A stretch of 64,000 nucleotides of DNA, from the NCBI RefSeq assembly GCF_030272615.1, contig NC_081407.1, forward strand, positions 142,670,897-142,734,896, in the 5' to 3' direction. Shown piece by piece: positions 1 to 12,561 of this stretch. Position 1 is the stretch's first letter. Each line of letters opens with the position of its first letter. Under the pieces are notes generated by a model. It saw nothing but the letters and a program-made list of their open reading frames with translations. It made no database searches and was not told the origin of the DNA. Made by a program: the position numbers and the translations under genes. The DNA is from Cryptomeria japonica. Taxonomy: Eukaryota; Streptophyta; Pinopsida; Cupressales; Cupressaceae.

Positions 1-125
1 TGACACATGTGCTATTTTTCCCTCGGTTAGAGAAAAGAAGTTGAAAATCTTTCATTACCGGCAAAGAAAGTTAAGCTAATACATTGCCGGCAAGCAATTA
101 ATGTGGTAGGTAGTAGAAAAGACTT

Positions 126-134
126 TATAAAATA
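126..134 (+). promoter_or_regulatory. TATA-like box ahead of long ORF, copy 1
   Basis: TATAAAATA lies about 140 nt before the first ATG of the long ORF (276). The same motif at a similar distance is kept in copy 2 (16951-16958, minus). A leader of roughly 110-140 nt without a long ORF follows. This suggests an internal promoter giving the second ORF its own transcript instead of relying on the LTR alone. The motif is seen; promoter activity is inferred. Confidence 0.35.
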
Positions 135-275
135 AGGTTTTTGGCTCCATTTCATTTCACCATGAATTCAAACTTTCAGAGAGTGCGAAGATTTCCGAGC
201 TAAGGCATTCCGAGCAAAGAGGCAAAGCACTTCAACAATCAATCCATCCAAAGGCAGAAAAAGGTATTTATCATC

Positions 276-3200
276 ATGGCATCTTCCTCTGCACTTGAAT
301 TCATAGCAAACCCTATAGTAGTCGAGGTTATAAAATGACCTAGGCCCATGTTTCAGATAGTTCCTGAGGTAGCTAAGAAAGATGACAACACAGGTGCTTT
401 TTCAAAAATTCCAAAAGGTGTTGTTTATGCAGAAGACCCTAGAATGTATATTCATTGCAACATAGAGGAATTAGGTGATGAAGAAATCAAAAACATGTAT
501 AAGTCTGTTATATGTGACAACTCTGGGAATGTGAAACCTGAACATAAAATTGTTGAAACCCTAGGATTCATTCAAATCCTCTGCATTCTTGAATTTCCCA
601 AGGAAGTGGTTAGGATAGTTTTAAGCAGGGTACATGGTTCATTCTTTTGGCTTGACTGAGTGCATAAAATTACAAAGGTAGCTGTGAAAGCAGTAACAGG
701 GTTACCTTCCACTGGTAACAGACCCAACAAAACCAAGAAGGTCTCCAATGACTTGGTAACAAACTTAACTGGTGCAACATCCGACAAGAGATCATTGAGG
801 GTTAATGATGTGACCGATACAAATGTTAGATTTGTTAGCATGATTCTAGGTTACAAAGCAACTCATGCTAATAGGCTTAACTCAGTTTCCAGTTTATGCA
901 TAAAGAGTGCTTATGACATGGTTAAAGACAATGTAAAAATTGATATCTGTGAATGGTTAAAGGATGAGTTAATTGACAATTTAGCAAAAATCAAGAAGGA
1001 TAAGAAAGGAACCTTTAGATTTGGAAATTTACTTGTATGCTTAATGCTACATATAACTAAACAGGCTCCCGGTATAGGCTACAAGGATTTTGGATTCGAC
1101 ATACCGGTAGGAAAACCATTGTTTGACTTATTCAACAACATGGGTGAAAATAGAGAAAAGAATATCAATGAGTATTTTCAAGCACTAAAAGTCAGAATGA
1201 ATAAAAGAATTAGACTATCACAAGAAATTGTCAACAAATATAAGGATGATATATGTTTTGTAATAAAAAAGGATGAGATCTGGATGGAAGCAGTCATCCC
1301 AAGAACAATCTGGGTTACAGAGATGGGGTATGAAACAGATGACCACATAGTGGAAACTTATGCCAAAGCACTTTTGGAAGCCCCCAATGAACCAAAGGAA
1401 GAAGTATTTGGTAGTGCTGAGACCATCGAAAGTCAAATTCAATCTAAAAAGAGAGTAAAAAAAGTTGAGGCATTTGTGAGAAAAGGAACCAGACAAGCAA
1501 AAGCCATAAAAGAAGATGTATTAAAGAAAACCGACATAACAGAAGAAGAGTTGGCAGCCCAACAACCTAAAACTCATCTATCACCGGTAGATACTTCCTT
1601 AGAAGGAGATATGCCACAACTTTCAAAAGAGTTGTTAGGAAAAGAGACCCCTCACCAGTAACCACTCCTTCACCTAGAAGGACAAGACAAAAGCAACAAG
1701 CTGTGAGGTCTCTAGTTAAGAAAGCCACACCTAAGAAAAAGCTGACCCCCAAAAGGAAGAAGAAGAAAAACATTGACTTGGCCCCTTTTGACATATTACT
1801 GAATGAGATCACAGAGGAAGGTAAATTGAAAAACATAGGGAAAATCTATGACACCCTATCAGATGATGAGAAAGGACAAGTCGAGGAGAGTGTTATATTA
1901 CACATGGACATATATAAAAAGTTTTTGATGCAAGTCCTAAATGAAATTCCTGATGAATTATATAAAAGACTTGAGGCCAGAAGGCAAGGAATAGTTGAGT
2001 TGGATAAGAAAATTAAAATAGAAAAATTACTTGCAGTATACCCGGTCAACTCACCTAAGGAAATTGATGATCTGATAGCTTAGGCCAACCAGACAGTTTT
2101 TTCCACTGCACACCGACAAATATCACTAATGACAGGTAGAGTTACTGAAGTTTCAAATGAAATAGAAGATGGTTGGGATACATTCTTGGTTGAAAAAGAA
2201 AAACAAGAAGAATATAGGAATCCCAAGCCCATTCTGGTATATCAAAAGGACAAAGGGAAAGGTAAAGTTGGTGGACCACCAAGTATCAAGATTAGAGACA
2301 ACTTACCCCCACCTCCTTTAAATACTCCACTGGTAAAAACAACAACTGCAGAAGATCAACCGGCAGCTGAGAGTATGGACACAGAGGATAATAATCCTAA
2401 TCCTGAAGTCCTATATACTGTGAATGTTGATACTCAAAAAATCAACATAGTGGTAGATAAGGATACAACAGATAAATCAGAAAACAAAGAGCAACCGACA
2501 ACAGGAAACAAAAAGCAACCGGCAACAGATTCAGAGAAAAAGATGGAATTTGGAACACAAACAGAGAAATCAACAGAGCTAAAGGCACCAGAACAGATGC
2601 CACCGGTAAGAAATGATGTAGGAAAACAGTGCTTAAAGAGATGGAGACACAAATAGACCTACCAGAGGTCAATACCAGCATGGTCACTTCCACCGGCACT
2701 CAGTTTATTGGGTCACCATCAAATGTAACAGAGGCATTGCTCGAATCTATCAAGAAAATAACTGATTATAGCTCACAAGCTTATAAAGCGATAGATGATT
2801 CAATTCCAATTTTGAAATCAATAGCTCCCAATTGTAATATAGCCAATAAAGATTCTTTAGGCCAGTTGGATACACTTTGAAAATATATTTCTGGAAATTT
2901 TGAGCAAACAAAGGTAGAAACTATAAAGGAAAGTGTAGAAAAAGAGAAACAGAAATTATTTGAGGAAGGAATAAAGAAGTGTAACAGGGAATTTGACACA
3001 CTTCTACCGGAACTGTGCAATTTATTGAAAGAGTACAAAACTCTGTACAAAGACACCTGTAAGATAAACTTTTTGACCATAGATGTAGACAAAAAGATGA
3101 GCAAGGTACAGGAAGAGATCAATAAAGTTGCAGATAATTTTGTTAACTCACCCGATACATTATCAGTTTTTGAGGAAAAGATAACAAATTTTGAGGAAGA

Positions 3201-3480
3201 ATTGCTCAAATTAGAAAGAGAGAAAGAAAAAATAATAAACAAGGCAAAATTCTTGAGATCTAAACTAAGTCCAAGATTGGACTATTTAGCATCTTTGCGG
3301 AAGGAAATCTCAGAGGCACTAACACAAGGTAGCAAAACACTGGCAGAGCACTTGCAGCATCTCACCGGTACAGTATACAAAACTGAGATAGCAATAAAGG
3401 AGAGCAAGAAGTTTATGGATGGCATAAACTTAATTTTGGGAGATATTCTTTAGATAATAACTACCCAACTACAAGGTTGA
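276..3480 (+). pseudogene. Long unknown retrotransposon ORF (coiled-coil protein), copy 1, broken
   Basis: I do not recognise a named family with certainty. The frame starts at ATG 276 and matches copy 2 along its length (about 1,070-1,090 codons). The N-terminal part holds FFWLD followed by VHKITK and VTGLPSTG, a pattern I associate with plant mobile-element proteins. A lysine-rich stretch (KKKLTPKRKKKK), a proline-rich linker (GNLPPPP/DNLPPPP type) and a long charged, heptad-rich C-terminal half that should form coiled coil come next. Breaks: TGA at 336-338, TGA at 657-659, a frameshift near 1612-1640, TAG at 2081-2083, a frameshift near 2640, TGA at 2878-2880 and TAG at 3451-3453. The last stop shared with copy 2 is at 3478-3480. 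Most breaks are single-base changes, so decay is recent. It is dead as a protein. Confidence 0.75.
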
Positions 3481-3531
3481 GGTTATGAATTGGTACAACT
3501 ACAAAATCTACTAACCTTTGTCATTGATGCC

Positions 3532-3656
3532 AAAGGGGGAGTAGTAGATGAGAAAATTCTAAACACAGGGATCACATGCTCAGGGGGAGCTCTCACATTT
3601 TTGGATATCTTTTTGAAATTTCTCATGAGTGTTGCCATCAATGCCAAAGGGGGAGA
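3532..3656 (+). promoter_or_regulatory. Polypurine tract (3646-3656) with two similar upstream tracts
   Basis: AAAGGGGGAGA at 3646-3656 sits directly before the LTR start (TGTTGG at 3658) and is the expected plus-strand primer. Two more tracts, CAAAGGGGGAG near 3531 and CAGGGGGAG near 3581, lie within 120 nt upstream. The outer two share the context ATGCCAAAGGGGGAG. Equivalent tracts occur in copy 2 on the minus strand. Confidence 0.7.
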
Positions 3657-3657
3657 T

Positions 3658-4512
3658 TGTTGGCATATGGACACTCCAATGAGACATTGTGTGTGATTGA
3701 TGGTTTTGTCATTAATGGCAACCTTGCAATCCTATGGCACCGGTAAGACATTATACCGACAAATCATTACTTAGGCAACCTTGCAATCCTATGGCACCAG
3801 AAAGACATTATACCGGCAAAGCATTACTCAAACAAGATAGTGCACTGGCATCAACAAAATCAATCTATACCGGCACTGGCACAGAAGATGTATACCGACA
3901 CTGAGGCCGACAGGATTTTTGATATGTAATATTTTGTTTATTATTGTAAGCCGACTTGGCAAATTGTAAAATGACTCTTGTATATAAAAGAGATCATTGT
4001 AGACATTTGTAGGATATGGATAGGAAGCATAAATAAATTATAAGGCAGACCTAATGTGCGAATTGTAGGACAAGGGTATATGTAAAGAACAGAGCAAGAA
4101 CCGGTACTGAATCTGGCATTGAAGATGCTATTGTAAAGCAGTACAGAATATTGGATTTGTGCAAATCCTCATTGTAAGTCAGTGTGACTTCTTACTGAGC
4201 AGTGAGCTCTAGGCAGTTGGCCTTCTTGCATGTGCAGGCCCCTATTGTAAGTAATATTCTCTTATTGGCTAGTAAGTGAATATTGTGGGTTACAAATCCC
4301 ACCGAGGTTTTTCCCACATCGGGTTTCCTCGTTAAACATCTTGTGTTATGGTGTTCTTTTCATGTGGATGTTTTTGATTATGTTATTTGCATTAATTCTT
4401 GCATACCGGTATACTGTTACTTTATGTTCTGCATATTCAGTTTTAAGAAAATTTCATTACCGGTCAGATACTGATTCAGCCCCCCCTCTCAGTATCTGTG
4501 GGAACCCTAACA
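3658..4512 (+). repeat. 3' LTR of copy 1
   Basis: The LTR begins TGTTGGCATATGGACACTCC and ends CCTAACA, with the usual TG...CA termini. It matches the LTR pair at 12562-13354 and 18332-19122. It is 855 bp against about 792 bp for those, mainly because of a 57-bp tandem duplication (3717-3773 and 3774-3830). A TATA box, TATATAAAAG, lies at 3981-3990 and marks the likely U3/R border region. Confidence 0.85.
3717..3830 (+). repeat. 57-bp tandem duplication inside LTR
   Basis: Two adjacent units start GGCAACCTTGCAATCCTATG at 3717 and 3774. Both LTRs of copy 2 have only one unit, so the duplication arose in this lineage. It lies in U3, upstream of the TATA box. Confidence 0.8.
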
Positions 4513-7500
4513 AAGTCAACATTTCACATAATCCTTAATGCAACATAATAAATGGTCCGAACTAAGTGAAATAACAATACATAAATTATGATTCAAAATT
4601 ACTATTTCTAAGAATCCAACCATCTCATAAAGGATAGACGATACTAACATCGTACTATATAAATTCATAATCCAACTCAGGAATAATATTTTTTAGATTA
4701 TTACATTACACTAACCTCACAAAGAGAGTGTTCATATTACATCAAGCATATAAATATAAAACTACTCTAAGTTATATAAATGGATCTTTCACATAATGGA
4801 ATATAACTTGCATCTTGAATTCAAGGTATTGAAACTAAAGAAGACATAGTCCATCCACATTGCTAAGAAACAAGCCACCAAAATTCCTGATGGAAGAAAG
4901 CATCAACCACCCGACCATGTGGAATCTAAAGGCTTGCCCCCATGCTCTGGAGAATGACATAAGGCTCCACACACACAAACAACCAAGGATAACACTAACA
5001 CATCCAAGGGAATACAAATATTAACAAGGAATGGACATACATAAGAACTAAAAATACCACATGACACAAGATCTCTAGAGGCTTCCACAACTCCACATAG
5101 GATAGGGTACCGAGATAAAACTAGGGAAGAGTGTCATCACATGACATCAACATGAGTTTCCCTAGTAGTCTAACCCTCTGCAAAATCCAAACCCTGGCAC
5201 CCATTTGATTGTACATGTGGAACTGAACAATCTTTCCTTGGAGGCTAGGAAGGTCGATCTACCATACAGGCCTTCCCATACAGGCACCAACAATTATCTT
5301 ATTAATGTGTCTTCTACCCACCCGTTAATTCATTTAATTTAATGGGCAAAAATCATGAAGCTGTGTCGCACTTGGGGCTAACTAGGGGTAGTTTGATCAG
5401 ACTCAGTCCAATCATACTACCACCCTGCCACATGGCATCCTGTGTCGTTGGCGTAGCGCCTAAGTGACGCCAAGAGTTCGGCCAGACTTTTGGCGCCATT
5501 TAGGCGCTTTTTTGTGAGCGCTTGAGCTCAATTTTTTCAAAAAAATTCAAAATAGTTCGGTTGGACTGAGTCCATTTAGACTCCCCTATGTGGTAGGTGA
5601 TGTGGTAGCCAAATCACCTATTTTGTCTGTATTTATGAAACTATTCACTTATGCTCAATTTTTCTTTAGGCAGAATATTTTTTTACAAAAATTAAAAAAT
5701 ACGATTTTGTAGAGCCTGAAATCATGAATCTAGACATATAATTTTTTTAGTATTTTGATTAATTTTAATATTTTTTATTAATTAAACATTACGATTAGGT
5801 TTTTTAAGTTAAAAAGTAGTTGATTAAAAAATAAAAAATTAAATGATATTGAATTTTTTTTTTAAATACATTTTTTACTAAATGAGAGAATCTTCTCCAG
5901 AAGGGTATAATTTTTTTTTTGATAATCATAAATTTAGTAGACAAAAGGTGATGCAAAATGAAAACTATCAAATTCAGCTATATTGGGCTTAAAAATATTA
6001 TTACGAGAAAAATATACATCAAAATTTAAATTTTTTTTAACACTGCATATATATGTCCTCTATTTGGAGAATTAAAATCAACAAAAAATAAGTTCATTTT
6101 CATTTTGTTTGGTGACACCGACTAGAACCCCTTATTTTCAATATTTTTCAGCAATAATTTTTTTTCTTTGAATATATAAAACAAATGTAAAATTTTTAAA
6201 AAATAATAGACAAAAATTTCATTAATATTTCTATATTTGACTAGTTTACATAATTTTGAAATTCAATTTAGAAATGTCACTTTTATGCGGTTGAAGTTAA
6301 ACAATTTTAGTTGTGTTGGTCACTTCTTTTATAAAAGTGTGACACAACATTGTGCTTTTACCCAATGTTATCACTTGATTAATCCAACTCTCAATCAGAT
6401 TCCCTGGCAACCACTTTAGGGCCCCGACACCCACTTGAGAGACACTCCACCTAACTTTCACCTAAACACCACTTACCTGTGGGTACAACAAAGAGGATCA
6501 GAACAACCTCATGATATCCATGGAACACATATGGAATCATCATAATCTCATATCATAAGGAAATATCTCATAAATTAAAATAGAACTTCCATAAGACCCC
6601 AATCAACAAAGGGGTTAAGTCCTGAATCAACAACATATGGATAACCACTAACTCATTATCACCAAAGCATGGGATTGAGCATGTGATCACCAATCAAAAT
6701 CCAAATATCCATACATAAATTAGACCTTACAAACAATATCTCATGAATCCCCATATAACTCACATCACATTGATTCTATATCAGAATTTGAACTGTGATT
6801 TACTTTTTGATCAACATAGCATTCATTTATTTAATTGCTTCTCAAGACATCATCATGAATGCAAAATCAATGAAACATAATGAATGAACAAATTAAACTG
6901 AAAGGGGATACATGAATCCATCTCAAAATAATAATTTAGCCCTTGGAAATGCATTACAAAAGTTTACGGACCCAAGAAATAGCCTTTGTACTTACCCAGA
7001 TTGACATGAGCTCCTAAAAACTGATGTGGGGGTCAAACTAGGGTTTCAATGTATTTAACCCTAAAATTACGCATCTATTACCAAAAGAAACACTTTTGAA
7101 CCATCTTTTAGTGCTTTTGCAACATGTTCTAGCGCTTTTGCACTCTGTTTCAACACTTTTGAGATAGAACTTGGACAAAGAGCCTAGGTCAACTTTGGAC
7201 TCATTTCTCGACATCCAGAAAATAAAAAATGTAGAATCTAACTCAGACCCATTTGAGATGGGTGAGTCCCCTTCCCATTAATATTGACTGATCAAACCCA
7301 AGATGAAAAAAAGAGCTCGAAGAGGAAAAACTCTAAAAAATAGTCCATAAAAAGGCAATATAGAGAACACCTATTTCAATAAACAATCAATCTAATAATA
7401 ATAAATGAAATATCTTTCCAAAATGAAACCATAGCATTACAAAAACAAAGAATACAATCTTTTCAAAGCCAAAAATCATTTCAATTCATAAAAATCAAAT

Positions 7501-8424
7501 GGGCATAAGAATCCAACCTAGAAATTGAAGCAATTGGACAAAGAAAGAAGGAAGAACACCTTCTGCACATACAAACTCTACACGAACAACAACTCCAGCC
7601 AATGAAGCAAGCTTTCCAACAAAAGATTTATAGAAACTAATCTCCAACAAAAGACACTAAAAAACTCTTCACAATCCTCACAAAACCCTCTCCAAATTTC
7701 CTCTAAATTCAACACAAAATGATTGCAAATTATGCTTCTCACAATCTCATCCCCAAAACCTAAACTCCCAGTCATAAAAACAATTCCCAAAATGGGAGTT
7801 GGGAGTTGTATGGGAATGCAAACCAATTCCCACCAAAAAAAAGATTAATTCAAAATTAAAACCTCACAATAAACTTTAATCCATAATAATATATTATTAT
7901 CTCCACTAAATAAATTTTCATAATCAAATAATACATTCACACTAAGACAATCAAATGAATTATAGTATTACAATAATATAATTTCCTACCAATATAGGAT
8001 ACAATTCAAGGAATAATATTATAATATCTAAAGCCATAATTATAATTATTTACACAATTTACACCAAGGTTAATAATATATTTTATATCTTATTATATCA
8101 CAACCATTATTCATATATACCTAAATAAATAATAAATTATTAATAAATAGTTATTAAAATCATGATAAACCACAAATAAAAAATAAAATACAATAAAACA
8201 TCCTCAAAATATCCTCCACACAAACAAGACTACTCAATACAAGATGACTCTGGACTAAGGTCACAGATACACAATCAAGACACTGGTTAGGGTTTGGGTG
8301 TGATAGGGCCTTAATATCATCTCCGATCAACTACCATTGGGTTTGAAGTCATACTCAAACATGTGGAACTAGGTGGAGTTGGTGCCTAGTACCTGCACTC
8401 CTGCACAACACCAACATTTGACAA

Positions 8425-8426
<2 letters not shown>
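4513..8426. other. AT-rich DNA without recognisable genes
   Basis: Only short open frames without known motifs are present. A pair of imperfect inverted repeats is seen near 5388-5600: GACTCAGTCCAA with its partner TTGGACTGAGTC, and GCGCCTAAGTGACGCCAA with TTGGCGCCATTTAGGCGC. These could be remains of a foldback element. Otherwise I see nothing in this stretch. Confidence 0.5.

Positions 8427-8488
<62 letters not shown>
8427..8488. repeat. (AC)n microsatellite
   Basis: Uninterrupted AC dinucleotides run for about 60 bases. Confidence 0.97.
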
Positions 8489-9887
8489 CAAATCATTAGA
8501 ATCAGGTGAAGGAGAATTGTGACTTCACATCCTTCTCATATATGAGGGATGTGATATCATCCCTTTCATATCCACAAACAATAGAAACAAAGATATACCA
8601 TACTCAATAACATCAACATCATCCATCTTTAATGTAAACACTAAATCGGGGTTAGCACATCATAAATCATCATAAGAAATAAATTTGAACTACACCTCCT
8701 AAATAGTGAATAATCATGAAGCTAATCATAAACCTAACATCAATAATTAATCCAGAGTATAAAATCAACATCATCATAGTAATCATAATGAATCCTCTAA
8801 TATCAAAGAGTATATCAATATAAATATTCAAATAAGAAGCAAAGAGTATCGGGAGCATATAAAGAGTCCACTAGTATCTAGCATAAACCATCATAAAGGA
8901 TGAGTCATGGAAGGGCACTACAAAATTTCAAAATAAAAGGCTTTCATTCCTTATGAGTTTGTTCTAGCATAAATATTTACTTGAACCCTATTAAAGAAAA
9001 TTGCTAATGTTCATCTCTTAGTCTATTTTAAAACAAGAGTAAATGGGGGAAAATAGATGGTCTAAGGTTGTTACCAAATAAGATTTTAATGAGAGAAAAA
9101 AAATTCAATGAAACAAAACATCAAATAGATAAACAAATAGAACATTGACTTGCACGCATTTATGGGTAAATTTTGTAAGTTATGCAGTAAAGGCATTAGT
9201 GAGAAAGATGAAATATTGTCTTGATGGATTTAATCTTTTATACGATCCTTGCTAAAAGGCATATATCTGGATCCCAATTGGCAATTAAGTCATGTCATCT
9301 TGATCTAATAGCAATAATAGATAGAAAACTTGTCAAAAGAACAATGAAAGGAGAGGGTATGTATCTCATGTACAACTACAACAATTGAGTCAAAGAAACA
9401 TGTTATTTTAGAGTGTTAGACTTACAATTACATTTGATCCAATTTTAGTTACAATTTTCTTTATAGAATTTACCAAATAAAATGTTAACGAATAAGAAAA
9501 TCCATCATCAAAATAAATACCAAAAAATCTCCAATGCAAAAAAGTTACAACAAATAAATTTGATGTCCCTTGAAATATCTTTGACCTTTCTAGACATTAA
9601 AAGCTTTTTATTCTATTATGTTTTTTTGATCAATTTTTATTCTATTATGTTAAATAGACACACTAGTGTCTATTTCTAAACACATTTATTTTTGTGTCAT
9701 ATCCAATTTTATGTAATTTATTTATTTTAATCTAATAAATTTTTTTTTTTTAAATCCTTCTAAACACCTTTGGAGAACCTAACCATGTCTTCCCTAGGAA
9801 ATGATGAAGCCTTCACCATTTGATAGGTCCACCATTTGGTAGGTCCAAACAAGATATCTTAGTTTGCAAATTTATTGAACCATATGT
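8489..9887. other. AT-rich DNA; contains a dispersed repeat at about 8930-9060
   Basis: The part from about 8930 to 9060 (GGCTTTCATTCCTTATGAG ... AAATGGGGGAAAA) is repeated at about 42540-42665. The latter lies close to other repeats shared with 11605-11863, suggesting one larger ancestral repeat. No gene is seen. Confidence 0.55.
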
Positions 9888-10052
9888 AGACTCCTTAGCT
9901 GGATCATCACAATGAGCATTAGGGTTTGTCTTGGAACCATAAATTTAGACTTCTTAGCTGGATCATCACAATGAGCATTAGGGTTTGTCTTGGAACCATA
10001 AATTTAGACTTCTTAGCTGGATCATCACAATCAACATTAGGGTTTGTCCGTA
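9888..10052. repeat. 59-bp tandem repeat, nearly three units
   Basis: Units beginning AGACT.CTTAGCTGGATC start at 9888, 9947 and 10006, exactly 59 bp apart. The last unit diverges after about 45 bases. A short minus-strand frame over the array comes from the repeat and is not a gene. Confidence 0.9.
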
Positions 10053-11604
10053 ATCCGTATGCTTTGTACAATTCTAAATTGATTGTTTGCAGTTCAGTCC
10101 TGTAGCTATTTCTATAATGGGAAACCATATACGTCCCATGGAGTACAAGAATTCAATAATTCATAACACATAATAAAGATCATCAAGTTTTCAACGTACA
10201 AGTATTCAATTGTGCTAAAAAAATCTGTGCTAAATTTATTAATTCCTGAGCTATTCAGAAGCGTTTGGAGTTGGCAATCAGATTATCCTACAAACAGTTG
10301 GTGGATATACTAAATTTTTTCACCTAGATATTGCTTCTCGTACTGTACTAGAGTTTAATTGCGTTTAATTTCAGAATTCAATTAAGCATAGACAGATTGT
10401 CCGAGGAAATGACAAGAACTCTTATCAATAACAATAATTATTGCCTAGTAACTTATTAATTCTGATTACCAATAAAAATCTACATAATAAATAATTCCTC
10501 TCACTTTCATAATTACTCTGGATATATAGATGTCCATACATTCTATCAAGTCTACTTATGAAGAAAGGGAAAGGCTTTGTTGGGTGGTCCAACCTGCTCC
10601 ATCCTACACGATCAGATTCAAATGTTATGAAAAAATATCTACACGATCAGATTTATAAACTTTTTATTAATAATAATAAGAATAATTAACACAGAATAAC
10701 AATAGCTGCAATTGTAGCGTACAATAATCAGGAACTATGGGATCATTTGCTTCAATGCTAAGAGTTGTGTGCCAAGAGACTCTTTGGGCGCAAATGCTTC
10801 AATTTTTGTGGAGGAAAAATCAGGTTGAAGGTATAGCACTGCTATGTGGACGTAAGGAGATGATCAATGTGATGTGCATGAGTTGGGTAGCTTTGTTGTA
10901 TTCTCTCTTATCTAAAGATTGTCTATGACTCCACCAAATGTCTGTGACGTTGAAAACCATAGATTGAGTAACCCTCTAATAATCAGAAATTAGCTAACCA
11001 TTGATGCATGAAGGCCTGCTTCTATGGGCTCCCTCCTCTTAACATAAGAGTGACCATCAATTTTTTTTTCTTCGTATGTTATGTGGGTATTTGTGTGGGT
11101 GCACCAACAATCTCACCACTTGGGTTTGTGAAAGCCAAAAGCATGCAAGATTAACAAAAAAAAAACAAAGAAGAAAGTTTTACCTTGATTTAGGCAAAGA
11201 GAATCAGTTATCGTCTATGTTTCAATTATCCTTCACTCTTTACTCACATTCTCAATACTCGTTGAAAATAAACCATTCTTTAATGTTGGATCATACAAGA
11301 TTTGAGCTTCACTTTTTGTTTATTGATTTGATTTCAAAATAAGAATAGCCAAATCTAACACACCAATTAAGCATTTCATTCACTGACTCTTATTTTGCCT
11401 CGTCTTCTACACATTAGTGAAGTAACTTGAAAATAGTTTAGGGATTGACCCAAACAAGCATGTCCTCCTTTAAATATATGCTTCTATTATGGAACCAACC
11501 AACCAAATGGTGGATCAAATCTATAGCCTTATCAAAATATGTAACCATAATTTGGTTGTATTCACACTTTTCATAATTTCATTAAATTTAATCAAATTAA
11601 TTAT
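10053..11604. other. No recognisable gene
   Basis: AT-rich sequence with short unremarkable frames (for example 10737-10928 and 11076-11342) that show no family motifs. Nothing else is seen. Confidence 0.5.
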
Positions 11605-11863
11605 GTGTTCATTCATTTAAATGTTCAAGGACAAGTACTTAGGAGATTCCATGCAAGAACAACAAGTGAGAAAATTAAAAAAAATTGCCACAAAGAAAAT
11701 AGTGTCAGGTTTTCCAAAGAGAAAAATCATCATTATTCAAGATTCTCAAATGGTAAAGGGGGCATTAATCATTTTGGTGAAGAATTACTAACTTTATGTA
11801 GTAGATATAGGTAGGTGGAAAAAATCTAAAAATTATAGATGCAAAACTTATACAATTCAAAAC
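11605..11863 (+). repeat. Dispersed repeat, left half (split by nested insertions)
   Basis: This stretch matches 42723-42975 and 43445-43700 (shared text such as GTACTTAGGAGATT, TCATCATTATTCAAGAT and GGGGGCA). At 42.9-43.0 kb the sequence runs straight on into what is found here only at 19818-20290. The 42.7-43.4 kb copy therefore represents the uninterrupted state of this locus. Confidence 0.8.
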
Positions 11864-12556
11864 TGATAATATGATGAAACTATAAAGATCTGGTCAACTA
11901 CTGAGAGGGGGGGTGAATCATTAGATAGAAAATAAACTAAACTTTTACCAAACAAACTTTCAACTCTGAATCAACTCATAAAGTATACTGGTTTAGACAG
12001 TCAGACAAATCTGTAACTGCACTGTTAAACTTTACCGGTTGTTCTAATACTCAGTGACACAATGCAACAGATCTTGAAACTTAAATACCATTTGACAAAA
12101 ACTGAAAGCACTTCACTAATACCAGTAAAAACATGTTTCAGATCATTTCTGGTCATTCAAATATATCTATGTAGATTTACCAGTCATTCAAATCAACCAT
12201 ATCAAAAGCACATACACAAAATCATTCACCACTTGACACAATTATTTTTCATGTGGAAATCCAAATGGGAAAAACCACAATGGGGATGAATACCCACAAG
12301 TATTTTGAACTCTTCTAAAGTTCGCCCTGTTAGGAGCCAAGCCTTGTTAGAAGCCTATACAATAATGTCCTGTTAGGAATAGATCCGGTTAAGGACCACC
12401 CGATTAAGGGATTGACTACAAATACCCTGTTTTAAAGGCAATACCCTGTTATAGGTAACCTCGGTGAAGGATTTCAAATCCAAGCTAATAGATCACCTCG
12501 TTAAAGGATTTCAACAAGAAGCCTGTTAAAGCATACCAGGTTAAGGGATTTAACTG
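11864..12556 (-). repeat. Solo LTR, 3' part (interrupted)
   Basis: Together with 19128-19817 this forms a ~1.38-kb LTR in minus orientation, split by the insertion at 12562-19122. It matches the plus-oriented LTR at 62784-64000, for example the run of 'TTAA(A/C)GG' pieces around 12300-12540 against 63540-63780. The left border is uncertain. TG at 11864 gives a near-match flank (AAAAC against AAAAT at the other end); TG at 11891 is the alternative. Confidence 0.65.
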
Positions 12557-12561
12557 TTGTA
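12557..12561. repeat. 5-bp target-site duplication TTGTA, left
   Basis: TTGTA directly flanks the LTR here and again at 19123-19127, the 5-bp length usual for LTR-retrotransposon integration. It fixes the borders of the inserted element. Confidence 0.85.

Larger units (their letters stand above)
1..4512 (+). mobile_element. Partial non-autonomous LTR retrotransposon, copy 1 (3' part)
   Basis: The window opens inside this element. It holds the spacer before the long second ORF, that ORF in broken form, a purine tract and a complete 3' LTR ending in CA at 4512. It aligns throughout, in opposite orientation, with the 13-17 kb part of the complete copy at 12562-19122. The 5' LTR and gag lie outside the window. 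No protease, integrase, reverse transcriptase or RNase H occurs between the ORF and the LTR, so the family appears to depend on enzymes supplied by another element. Confidence 0.85.

Noticed and set aside
4283-4538. Two overlapping frames at the end of copy 1
   Set aside because: They fall in the 3' LTR and its border; the same sequence is found inverted in copy 2 LTRs.
9919-10128. 69-codon minus-strand frame with internal repeats
   Set aside because: It results from the 59-bp tandem repeat, whose length shifts frame between units.
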